NCBI GenBank assembly: GCA_902494515.1
Contig: CABUTS010000012.1
Span: forward strand, 1-52,659
Source: an uncultured Muribaculaceae bacterium
Lineage (GTDB): Bacteria > Bacteroidota > Bacteroidia > Bacteroidales > Muribaculaceae
DNA: 52,659 nt
Direction: 5' to 3'
Of the stretch, positions 40,750-50,200 are shown one piece after another (the first letter of the stretch is position 1; each line of letters begins with the position of its first letter). The position numbers and the translations under genes were made by a program. Under the pieces are notes generated by a model. The model did not search any database. It saw only the letters and a list, made by a program, of their open reading frames with translations, and was not told the DNA's origin.

Positions 40750-41751
40750 TCAGGCGTCGGCAGGCGGGGTGAAGGGAGCGGCAGCGGGGCCTTCGGCCTT
40801 AGCCCGGGCTTTGGCAGCTTCCTCGGCGGCGGCGTATGCCTCGACGATTCGCTGAACCAGCGGGTGGCGCACGATATCCTTCTTACCAAATTCCACCTTG
40901 CCGATACCCTTGACATCGCGAAGAATCCTCAGCGCCTGAACCAGACCCGACTGCACCGTCCGCGGAAGGTCGATCTGCGTGACGTCGCCGGTGATTATCA
41001 TTTTGGCGTTCATGCCCATACGGGTAAGGAACATCTTAATCTGATGAGTGGTAGTGTTCTGCGCCTCGTCGAGCACAATCACGGCCTCGTTGAGCGTGCG
41101 GCCGCGCATGAAAGCTAAGGGAGCGATCTGAATCGTGTCGTTCTCCATATACTCCTTCAGCTTCATGGCCGGAATCATATCCTCGAGGGCATCGTAAAGC
41201 GGCTGCAGATAGGGGTCGATCTTGTCCTTCATGTCGCCCGGGAGGAACCCGAGCTTCTCGCCGGCCTCTACCGCCGGACGCGAAAGGATGATTTTCTTCA
41301 CCTCGCGATTCTTCAGCGCACGGACCGCTAAGGCGATGGCAAGATAAGTCTTACCGGTACCGGCAGGCCCGAGGGCAAAAGTCAGGTCGTTGTGCATCAC
41401 AGCCTCCACCATCTTCTGCTGGTTGAGATTGCGGGCCGAAATCGGCTTTCCGTTGACGCCATAGATAATCACGTCGTCGGCCTTGAGGTCGCGAGGCTCG
41501 TTACCCTTTATGACATCGAGGATCACCTCCTCCGTCAGCTTGTTGTACTTGGCGCAATACGCCTCGAGCTCCTTGATCTTCTTCTCGAACTCAGCGGTCT
41601 CGCTGTCGTCGCCGATAACCTTGATCACGGAGCCACGGGCAGTCAGCCTCAACTTCGGAAAAAGGTTGCGGATAAGCTGCATATTGGCATTATTGACCCC
41701 GTAGAAACTGACCGGATCAGCCTGGTCGATGATTACAATTCGTTCAATCAT
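40750..41751 (-). CDS. phoH: PhoH-family ATPase
   Basis: The 333-residue PhoH-like protein has an N-terminal domain at about 1-105 and an ATPase domain with Walker A GPAGTGKT (about 133-140) and Walker B VIVLDEAQNTT. The intervening motif LSRPAVEAGEKLGFLPGD is diagnostic of PhoH. In other bacteria PhoH-like proteins act in RNA metabolism, often with YbeY; ybeY is not in the window. A TAACTTTG box lies at 41771-41764 on the minus strand, giving a very short leader. Confidence 0.92.
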   Translation of the reverse strand: MIERIVIIDQADPVSFYGVNNANMQLIRNLFPKLRLTARGSVIKVIGDDSETAEFEKKIKELEAYCAKYNKLTEEVILDVIKGNEPRDLKADDVIIYGVNGKPISARNLNQQKMVEAVMHNDLTFALGPAGTGKTYLAIALAVRALKNREVKKIILSRPAVEAGEKLGFLPGDMKDKIDPYLQPLYDALEDMIPAMKLKEYMENDTIQIAPLAFMRGRTLNEAVIVLDEAQNTTTHQIKMFLTRMGMNAKMIITGDVTQIDLPRTVQSGLVQALRILRDVKGIGKVEFGKKDIVRHPLVQRIVEAYAAAEEAAKARAKAEGPAAAPFTPPADA

Positions 41752-42175
41752 AGTTTATCACTGCAAAGTTACGGAATTTTGCTCAACCTCGTGCCATTCA
41801 CCGCGGGAAATTTCACCCCATCCCACCTATTTTGTCTAATAATAACTATTTCCTCCCCTCTTCAGTTCAAAATCCCCTCCACCAAATCGTTCCTCACTTC
41901 CAGATTCCATTACATCTATAGTCCATGGGCGACCAAAGTCTCAAATACTTCGAAGACCACACTGCACTATTTCACATGGTTTTATACCCACAAACTGCAC
42001 TAATTGACATATTTTGGGGTAATAGAACTGCACTAATTGACACTTTTGGCTATAACAAACTGACATAAGAAAATGAGGGTGTATCATATTGCAATACGAT
42101 ACACCCTCAAGGTTAGTAGGGTTTATTAGCCTGAGTGAGCGGCTGATAGAAGGGCTTTATCTACCCTCTGGAGGA
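41752..42175. other. Gene-free region with 33-bp repeats and a terminator hairpin
   Basis: The phoH promoter box TAACTTTG (minus, 41771-41764) is followed by about 190 nt in which I see nothing. Three tandem units of 32-33 nt then start at 41961, 41994 and 42027 (core AACTGCACTAATTGACA in the last two), with a truncated fourth at 42059. The hairpin described at 42074-42109 completes the region. Confidence 0.7.
42074..42109 (-). terminator. Terminator of the large T9SS cargo gene
   Basis: TGAGGGTGTATC and its complement form 12-bp outer arms; the inner TATTG-CAATA continues the stem with one A-C mismatch, 36 nt in all. On the minus strand it is followed by TTTTCTT, about 65 nt after the stop of the 1495-residue gene. 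The arm sequence is shared with the inverted repeat at 32241. Confidence 0.7.
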
Positions 42176-45100
42176 TTAGCGGACAAGGAGTTTGACGGAG
42201 CGGTTGGCGACGGTGGCGACGTAGAAGCCGGGGGCAACAGAGATGGTGGTCTCGGATTTGCCGATGGTCTGGGCTACGGTCTTGCCGTCGGCAGCAACGA
42301 TGCTGATGGGGAGGCCTGCCGCGCCGCTGACAGTGATGGTGCCACGGCCGGCTGTCACACGGATTGCGGAGGCGCCGGGGAGGTCGATGCCGAGTTCAGT
42401 GACGTTGACGCTGACCTTTTCGGAGGGCATGGATTCGCCGCGGTCGTAGATGGCGGTGACAAGGTATTCGTAGGTGCCGCGCTCAGTAATCATGTCGGTG
42501 TAGCTGTTCTCGGCATAAACTTCGGTGTTAACTTTCGCGCCGTCGCGGTAGATGTTATAGCCGATCAGGCCGAGGGGAGCACCGCTTTCCTGCGAAACGA
42601 AGGTGACATCGTCGACATAGAAGCCGCCGCCCATCGGGCTGACGCAGTTGATTGCGAAGTAGACGGCCCCTTCGGGGATATCGTAGCTGTAAAGGGTATA
42701 CTCGGCGGGAACAGCGTCGACCTTAGCGATTTCGATGAAGTCGTCGGGGTTCAGGCTGCCGGTGGAGTAGAGGAAGCGGAAGGATTCGCCGCCATCCTCC
42801 ATCCAGAGACTCTTGGCGTAGAACGTAATGCTCTGTGCCATGCCGCTCAGGGCGGGGGAAATAGCCCAGTCGTCGTTTGCTTCGCCCGACATGAGGCCCC
42901 ATGCAGCGAGGTAGCGGTTGCCGGAGTAGGCGACGTTACCGCTATACCACGATGCATCCTGCGGTCCGGGTTCAACGACGATGAAAGCCTTGGGAGCCTC
43001 GCCGTCAGCCATGTCGGCGGTAGTGAGCTGGTAGGTATTCTGACCGTCGCGGTCGATGAATGTCCAGTCGCCGTAGGTGGTGGCGAATGCTTCACCCTCC
43101 TCGAAGCTCTCGGTGGTGGGATCGCCTACGACTGCTGCGTCAGGTTCGTCCCATGTGAGTTCCACGCTACCCTCGGCAGGTGTGCCGCTGAGGTTCTTCG
43201 GGGTCGGGAAGTTGGGGAGGACTACGTTGACAGTAATCTCGTCGGTGACATTGTCGGCGACGTCGCTGTCGGCGTCATAGACGATGCAGGCCTTATAGGC
43301 GAGCGCAGGCCCGGAAAGAACGCTGACGGGGTCACTGAAAGTGAAGTAAACGACACCGTCCGAAGCAACTGCCTTGCCCGGTTGCCCGGCAATCTTCTCG
43401 CCGCCGCGGAGGAGTTCGACATTGTAGTCGGTGGCATCGAGCAGACCGTTGTTTTCAACCGAGAGGGTGACGAAGGCACTCTGTCCGGGTTTCACGTTGT
43501 CATTGGCTGTGAAGTCGAGAACCGAGAGGTTGTTGTCGTAGGTAGCGCCGACGCGGACTTTGTCGAAGGCGGTGAGGCTGTAGGATATAAGCTGAACGCG
43601 GATAGCCAGACTGAAATCGCCCTTGCCCTTAAGCGAGGCGAGCGACACGGAGCGGCGGGCGTATGTGCCGGGGTCGCATACCGTCGAGAGGTCGGCATCA
43701 ATGTTGCCGACAACCTGATAGCCCTCGCCCCAGTCGGCGATAATCTCGATGGGGTTGCGGTTCTCATGGCCGGGCTGGCCGTCGAAGACATTCAGGAGCT
43801 TCATGGACAGGGTGGGATTCTCCACGTTGTCGAGGTTGAACTTGCCGAGAATCAGCGAAGAAGTCGTGCCGTAGGATCCGTCGCCAAGAGCAACGAAAGC
43901 AAGGAAACCGTCGTCGCCGTCGGCCGACTGATATGCCGATGCGGGATCGTCGCCATAGACGCTCCACATACCGCCGCCGTCAGCATCGAAGGTAGCGTAA
44001 GGATGGCTCCACGCGCCGCCGGTAAACGACTCGGCGTAGCTGTCGTAGGGCTTGCCGACGGGGAAAGGATTGATGAACGAGATGCTCGAACCGCGCATGT
44101 TGCCGGCCTGAACGCCGACCCAAGCCACAGACTGCTCCTCGGGGGTGCAGAGAGCGTAAGTTGCACTTGTCCCCTCGATGTCGGCGCTCTGCATGATAAC
44201 AGAGGGTCCGTTGTAGAGGGTGTACTGAACATACTGCGAGGGGATTTCGCGGCCGGTATCGTCGAGGGTGACGGGATCCCAGGAGATATTGACTGTGCCG
44301 GTGTTGCCCTCTTCGGTCACAACGAGGTTCTGGGGTTTGGCAGGCACACCGATGCCGACATACTTGACGGTGCTGAAACCGAGACCTTCGCCGCAGTCGT
44401 TGAAGGCGGCGAATTCCCACATATAGTTGCCGCTCAGCCACGTTCCCGTGCCGATGACATCCTCGAATTCGAGCGATGAACCGGGAGCGGGATTCTCGAA
44501 GGTCTTGATAACCACGCCGCCACGCTTGACCTCAATCTTATCGATTGATTCCAGAGGATCGCCGACAACGGTGGTGGTCGGAGCGGTGAACTTCACCGTC
44601 ATGTTGAACGAATCGTATTCGGGGGTGGTGATTTCGACGTCGGAAACTGCGGCGGGCATGGCGGCGTCGCGCAGACGGATTGTCATCACCTGGGCACCGT
44701 TGGAGTTGTCGGCCACGGCATGGATTCCGATGTAGCATTCGCCGTCGGTTTCGGGCGAGAACATGGTGGCCACGGGATTATTGGCGTAGTAAGCGATGCT
44801 ATTCAGGGGAGCGATCTCGCCGGTCATGGCGGCTACGGTGTTGGTATTGCCGTATTTAACCTCGATTGAGGGGGGAGCTACAGCCGTACCGCCCATCGAG
44901 AACTGCGACATATCGCGGAACGTGATTTCGGCATAATACTGGTGGCCGGCCTCAAGGACAAGACCGGGGGTGAAGAACCAGTCGTCCATTTCTACAGCGT
45001 GGGTGTAGTTCATCAGAAGCATGCCGCCGGCGCCGTAGGTCCAGATGGTGTCGTCGTTATTGCCGTCGATATAGGTAATCAGGGCGGCGTTGGTGGAGAA

Positions 45101-46663
45101 ATCGGTGCAGTAAGGCACCTTGTAGGAGCCGAGCGTGAAAGTCAGCGAACTGCCCCAGCCCGACTGTTTGTCGCCGTTCTCGGCATAGACAACATAGTGG
45201 TAGACAGTAGGTTCGGATGGGATCTCGATATCGTCGGTGACGGTACATTCCTTGATGTCCTCGGCAATGACAGCCCTGTCGGGGTAGCGGGTGACGGTGT
45301 AGGTTACATCGTCGGGATTCATATAGCCGCCGTCGACAGTCTCGGTGATGGGGTCCCAGGAGATGACCACGTGTCCGCCATCCTGCTGAATCTGCACGAA
45401 CGGAATCTTGGGGGTCCCCTTGCCGATGAATGTGGTCAGGGAAGCCTCGGGCGATGTGCCGGCCTCATTGGAGAGGCTGACAGTGAACGAAGTCGAACCG
45501 GCGAAGGTCACTGTTACGTCAGCCTCGACGGTGGTGCCGACCTCGGCTGTGCCCTGGGCGTATGTCATATATCCACCCTTGACAGTCCAGTTGACGGAGC
45601 CCTCGGCAGGAGTGCCGTCGAAGCATACTGCCGGAATGTCAAAGATCACCTTGCCGGTGAGGGCACCTTCGGGGAAGTCGGCACGGAGATTGGCCGGAGC
45701 CTCGGGAGCCTTGTCAGCAGCCAGCGGAGCGCCGACAAACATGCCGAGCACATTCTGGGCGCCGTCGAAGTTCGTCAGTAGAGTAGCGGTGGCGGTGGCG
45801 GGATCGATGGCATAGAGCGCAGCCGAACCGGTATTGCACACGGCGCGGAGGATGCGGTCGCCGGCGGTGTCATAGCAGCAGCCGGCCATGTACTCCGAAG
45901 TGACGCCCGTGGAGCCCACGAGGGTCATCGCACCGGAAGTCCTGTCTACGGTGTATAGGTCACCGAGTGTGTCGATGGCGTAGAGCACACCTTCACCCGA
46001 GATCGCGCAGCCTCCCCAGGGACGGACAAGCTGGCAAACCGTGCTACGGGTAGCCTCGGCCAAGTTGGCGACACCGAACTCATAGGCCGTGGCATCGGCG
46101 TTGAGGAAGCATCCGTAGACCTCGTTGGTGACGGGGTCGTTCGCCATTGCCGACGAGAAGAGCGTAAAGTCATTGAGCAGCTTGTAAGAGGTCATCTGCC
46201 AGGTCGTCGAGTTGTAGCCATACATATAATTATAGGCCATCGTCGGCGAGAGTGCCATCTGGAACAACGAATAGTAGATGCCATTGGACTCAACGCCGCC
46301 CCAGCCGCCGTTCACCATGAGAGCAGAGGCCTGCGAGAAGGCTTGCCCAGCACGCATCGGAACATGGTACATATAGCCGCTGTAGCTGCCGGCTGCGGAG
46401 GGCACGAAGCCCAGCAGATTGAGGTCGCCGGGAGCCTTTTCGGGAACTCTCCACACCGTTTCGGAAACACTCGAGGTCATGGAGCCGAACATCGAGGAGA
46501 TGGACGGGCGGGGCCTGATAATCTCGGCGCCCTGTGGGGCCGGCTGCATCAGTGCACCGGCAAACTGCTCGGCCGCGAGATTCCGCGGAGTATCGGCCCA
46601 GACAGCCGGGACTATTCCGAGACACAGTGCCATTGCGGCGACTTTCTTAAGGAATAAATTCAT
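42176..46663 (-). CDS. Large secreted multidomain protein with T9SS sorting domain
   Basis: The 1495-residue protein has a signal peptide (1-23) and a region with weak propeller-like repeats (about 60-330: NEVYGCF, GVLYAIDTLGDLYTVD). Several fibronectin type III modules follow (near 425, 675, 780, 1150, 1335), with choice-of-anchor/MAM-like beta-sandwich domains (about 525-660, 885-1040, 1185-1330, the last with YGDWTFIDRDG and DDWAISPAL). A CARDB-like module lies near 1055-1130. A T9SS type A C-terminal domain ends GFYVATVANRSVKLLVR. It is predicted to be exported through the type IX system and anchored to the surface. A TACCTTTG box (minus, 46744-46737) is the likely promoter. The ligand is unknown. 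Confidence 0.85.
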   Translation of the reverse strand: MNLFLKKVAAMALCLGIVPAVWADTPRNLAAEQFAGALMQPAPQGAEIIRPRPSISSMFGSMTSSVSETVWRVPEKAPGDLNLLGFVPSAAGSYSGYMYHVPMRAGQAFSQASALMVNGGWGGVESNGIYYSLFQMALSPTMAYNYMYGYNSTTWQMTSYKLLNDFTLFSSAMANDPVTNEVYGCFLNADATAYEFGVANLAEATRSTVCQLVRPWGGCAISGEGVLYAIDTLGDLYTVDRTSGAMTLVGSTGVTSEYMAGCCYDTAGDRILRAVCNTGSAALYAIDPATATATLLTNFDGAQNVLGMFVGAPLAADKAPEAPANLRADFPEGALTGKVIFDIPAVCFDGTPAEGSVNWTVKGGYMTYAQGTAEVGTTVEADVTVTFAGSTSFTVSLSNEAGTSPEASLTTFIGKGTPKIPFVQIQQDGGHVVISWDPITETVDGGYMNPDDVTYTVTRYPDRAVIAEDIKECTVTDDIEIPSEPTVYHYVVYAENGDKQSGWGSSLTFTLGSYKVPYCTDFSTNAALITYIDGNNDDTIWTYGAGGMLLMNYTHAVEMDDWFFTPGLVLEAGHQYYAEITFRDMSQFSMGGTAVAPPSIEVKYGNTNTVAAMTGEIAPLNSIAYYANNPVATMFSPETDGECYIGIHAVADNSNGAQVMTIRLRDAAMPAAVSDVEITTPEYDSFNMTVKFTAPTTTVVGDPLESIDKIEVKRGGVVIKTFENPAPGSSLEFEDVIGTGTWLSGNYMWEFAAFNDCGEGLGFSTVKYVGIGVPAKPQNLVVTEEGNTGTVNISWDPVTLDDTGREIPSQYVQYTLYNGPSVIMQSADIEGTSATYALCTPEEQSVAWVGVQAGNMRGSSISFINPFPVGKPYDSYAESFTGGAWSHPYATFDADGGGMWSVYGDDPASAYQSADGDDGFLAFVALGDGSYGTTSSLILGKFNLDNVENPTLSMKLLNVFDGQPGHENRNPIEIIADWGEGYQVVGNIDADLSTVCDPGTYARRSVSLASLKGKGDFSLAIRVQLISYSLTAFDKVRVGATYDNNLSVLDFTANDNVKPGQSAFVTLSVENNGLLDATDYNVELLRGGEKIAGQPGKAVASDGVVYFTFSDPVSVLSGPALAYKACIVYDADSDVADNVTDEITVNVVLPNFPTPKNLSGTPAEGSVELTWDEPDAAVVGDPTTESFEEGEAFATTYGDWTFIDRDGQNTYQLTTADMADGEAPKAFIVVEPGPQDASWYSGNVAYSGNRYLAAWGLMSGEANDDWAISPALSGMAQSITFYAKSLWMEDGGESFRFLYSTGSLNPDDFIEIAKVDAVPAEYTLYSYDIPEGAVYFAINCVSPMGGGFYVDDVTFVSQESGAPLGLIGYNIYRDGAKVNTEVYAENSYTDMITERGTYEYLVTAIYDRGESMPSEKVSVNVTELGIDLPGASAIRVTAGRGTITVSGAAGLPISIVAADGKTVAQTIGKSETTISVAPGFYVATVANRSVKLLVR

Positions 46664-46736
46664 AATGTGATTGTAACAAGGATTTATATTGAATTATTTC
46701 ACTTCAGAGGACAATCTCATTCCGTATTGTAAAAAA

Positions 46737-46744
46737 CAAAGGTA
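46737..46744 (-). promoter_or_regulatory. -7 box of the T9SS cargo gene
   Basis: TACCTTTG on the minus strand, about 75 nt before the ATG, matches TAnnTTTG. The -33 position is only T-rich. Confidence 0.45.
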
Positions 46745-46863
46745 ATGATTAACAACGGAAAAATAAAATTAAATAATGTTACAATGCAAATTTCCCCCAG
46801 ACAGCCCCTTCAGCTTCTAATTCCCACTGCTCTCTGCACCTCCCCACTGTCCACCCTCAATCC

Positions 46864-47166
46864 ATGAAAATCGTCGGAAAAAACCATTGTTGTGAAAGGT
46901 GTACGTCAGTGTGGCAAAACAAGCAGTGTGATTGATTTCGCTAATCGTCACTTCAAGCATGTTGTATATCTTGATTTTCGCAAGAATGCATACCGATTGA
47001 GTGCAAGGCTATAACGGGTAATGCCAAATCGCTGCGGACGGTCCTCTCCCATCCTGAAAAATATAAGATAGCCAGCGCAATTAAATTCGGCAATTACAAT
47101 GTGGGGCTAAAAGACAACATGCTTACCCTGCCATTGTATATGGCTTTTCTGCTCACCGACGTATAA
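46864..47166 (+). pseudogene. Remnant of an AAA/DUF4143 ATPase gene with an internal deletion
   Basis: An N-terminal piece from about 46881 encodes KTIVVKGVRQCGKTSSVIDF and then VVYLDFRKN, the P-loop region of the AAA ATPase/DUF4143 family. At about 46990 the reading frame jumps to PIECKAITGNAKSLRTVL and, further on, NYNVGLKDNMLTLPLYMAFL, the normal end of such proteins, stopping at 47164-47166. Some 300 central residues are missing, and the start also needs a frameshift from ATG 46864. The last 21 nt are duplicated in tandem. Confidence 0.75.
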
Positions 47167-47187
47167 TTTCTGCTCACCGACGTATAA
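47146..47187. repeat. Perfect 21-bp tandem duplication at the pseudogene end
   Basis: 47146-47166 and 47167-47187 are identical (core CTGCTCACCGACGTATAA), duplicating the last codons and the stop of the ATPase remnant. The rest of 47188-47267 shows nothing recognisable. Confidence 0.85.
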
Positions 47188-47267
47188 ATTGCGCCCGGCT
47201 GCGCATCAGTCCATCCTCCGGGTAAACGGGTGATGGGAGCGTGTTAAGAGGAGGAGACGCGAGAGGG

Positions 47268-50200
47268 TTATTTGTGCCTTTTGACGGGGCGGATAGTGTC
47301 GGTGGGATTGGTGAGGGACGCTTTTTCCGCGACGGTCTTTGCGGAGGGGAGTGTGTCTTCAGAGGTGGATTTCGGAGCGGCGGGGGCATCCTTTTTCCCA
47401 TCCTTTTTCCCGACGGGGCGAAACCAGCGGAATACGGGGCGGAGGAAGGAGGTCAGGGAGTCGAAGTCCTTGCGCCATACGAAGCCAACACCCTGGGTGG
47501 TCAGAGCCGTGCGCAGGTAGTAGTTCTGGTCGTTATAGCGGTTGTAGGCTTTGAGCCGGAAATTGCCGGAGCGGTTCAGCAGGTATTCCAGGTCGAAGTC
47601 GCCGACGAACTGGTTGGAGTTCAGGCTCTCGTCGCGGTAGCCGAAGTTGCCGTTGAACAGCAGACGGTTGTTGAGCAGCCGCGACGACAGCGCCACGTCG
47701 ACCTCCACATCCGAGAAGTCGCCGCGCGAGGATCGGAACGTCGGCGCGATATTCCAATTGTCGGAAATCTGCCCGAGGATGTTGCCGAGCTGCGAGGAGA
47801 GGGTCGAGGATGCCACCGAAACCAGCTCGTTACCGCGGGTAGCGCCCGACATGTAGTCCGGGGTGTAGAAGCGGTTCAGCGCAAGCAGGTAAAGTATCTG
47901 GCGGTTCATCATCTCGTCAGTCGAGATGATTGAGCGCACCTTGCGGTAGATGTCGGAGGTCAGGGTCGGGAACTCCAGGTCGAAGGCGATTTCGGGCTGA
48001 CGGATGTCGCCCGACACCTTCATGATTGCGTTTACCGGCACATTCGTGCGGTTCAGTTCGTTGTCGTTCAGGAACGATTCATCGAGGTCCGAGAGGTTGG
48101 CGTTCAGCGAATAAGCCGCGCGGATGTCGAGCTGGGCGGCATACGGGTCGCCGTTAAAGGCGATTTCCGAGCCGGACTTGATGGTGAAATCCTTGATGAT
48201 GATATCCTGGAGGGTGAAGTTGTAGTTGCCGCGGTCAAGGGTGTAGTTGCCGAACATCTTCAGTTCGTTGTTGGCCGATCCGTAGTCCATACGGATATGG
48301 CCCGAGCCGTAAGCGCGGATGCGGTCACCTCCCACGGGGTCCATTACCAGCACAATCTCGGCCTGCGGGGTGATTCCCATCTGAATGGAAATGTTGTAGT
48401 CCGACGACGAGGTGTCCTCATGTCGGGCAGCCCGCTCGCGGAGCTCGTTGACGAGGTCCATGGAGGTGTCGCGGAACTCCAGGGAGTCACGCAACTCCAG
48501 ACTGTATCGGTTTTTGTCGCGGAACGTCAGGAAGGAATACTGCTCGGCCTCGATCTGGTCGGAAAGCACGAAGGTGAAGGTCGACGATGGGGCGGTGGTC
48601 ATGTCGACGTTGATGTCTACGCGGCCCGGGACGCCGTGGACCGTGGCGCCGCCATTGCCGTAAACGCGGCCGTACCAGCGGGGGTTTTCCTTCGGCGTCT
48701 CGTTGTAGCAGAGCAGGTTACGCGCGTTGGTGATGCTGAAATCAAACCTCGGTTCCTTGAAGAAGTTATGCCGCACCCATCCGTTGAGGTTCGCCGAATG
48801 GCCCTGCGGGTCGTGGAGGGTGATGCCGTTCAGGTTGATGAAGCCCGGGCGGATATGCACCGAGTCGGTGGCGAGATAGTAGGTGTTGGTGAAGTTCAGC
48901 TTCATCTTCACGGAATCGGCAAAAACGTCACCCTCGCAGTCGATGTACTTGAACGTGCCGAACACCCGCGCATGGCCTGAGGCATAGCCTGTTACGTCCG
49001 AAGCAAAGGCCGACATATAGTGCTCGAGGAACCCGACGGGCACCCGGTCGCAGTCAAACGAGAGGTCCAGCGAGTCGCGCGCGGCGAAAATCGCGCCGTT
49101 GATATATGATTTCAGTCCGTCGCGGTCGATGTCGGCGCTCAGCACCACCGATTTATCGGAGGGCTCGAAGTGCGATTTCACGATTGCGTCGCCGAGCACC
49201 GTCTGGTTGTAGCTGATGGATTTAACGTTCAGTCCGGGGGTCTGGAGAACGGGATATCCGGAGTAAAGGTCTGAGGCATAGAACGTTCCGGTGGCGTCGC
49301 CGCCGAGCATCGCGGCATCGATTCCGAGCGATTCAAACAGATAGTCGAGCGAGAAGTCCCGCAGGTCCAGGGTCAGCTGGTCGTTGGGGTCCTCCGAAAC
49401 GCGGCCGTCGATCTTCACGAACTGTCGTCCATGGTTCACATGGATACCGTCGACGTCGATCTGTTTTCCCTGAACCCGGACGGTCGAAGGCTCCACCACC
49501 CAGGTTGAGTCGTTGAAGGTCAGCTCCGAGCGGCGGATGTTCACCAGAGCGTTAAGAGGCTCATTCTCAGGGCGGGAGAAGGAAGTTTCGAGTTTAACAC
49601 TTCCGTTGTAGGCCCGGTCGCGGTCGATGGCCCAGTTGAACGCCGTGCGCAGCACGTTGTCGTGGCCCAAAGCATCGAGTCTCAGCGTCATAGGCCCACC
49701 CTTCGTGGGGGTCACGGTAGTGAAATTCAGCAGCGCGCGGTTTTCCCCGCCGTCGACATATGCCGACAGCGCGGTGTTCTCAATCAGTTTCGATCCCTGA
49801 CGGAGATACGGCGCCGAGATGTTCAGCTCCAGATCGCGGTCAGGCTCGCAGATGGCGCCAACGATGCTGACAGGATAGATAACACTGATCGGCAGGTTGA
49901 AAAATTCAGCAGGCCGTTCGGTTTCCTTTATTGTGAAGTTAAACTGGAAATCATTTATATTCTGCGGATTACGCAGCGGTTTGGCCTTTGCGGACCTTTT
50001 ACCCCTGCTCCCCTTACGGCCATTCGCCGCGGTTTTCCCCTGGATTACAGCCTGCGTCAGCTCGGAGTGTCCGACATGGCCCGGCAGGAGCGCCGGGAAG
50101 GCTTCGGCCAGCACATCCAGCACGGAATGGCCGAGGGTCTTGACGTCAAGCTCGCCCAGCACGGTGCCGTCGAGATAGTCGCTGTGGAGGTCGAGACGCG

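Noticed and set aside
40587..40916. N-terminal extension of purC by 110 codons
   Set aside because: The added part covers repeats and overlaps phoH; the canonical SAICAR synthetase start is at 40586.
41961..42064. CRISPR remnant
   Set aside because: The 33-nt periodicity is a contiguous tandem repeat without unique spacers of constant length, and there are no cas genes.
42089..44479. 796-codon open frame opposite the T9SS cargo gene
   Set aside because: Starts in the terminator hairpin and mirrors the cargo gene's codon pattern; Gly/Val/Asp-rich shadow.
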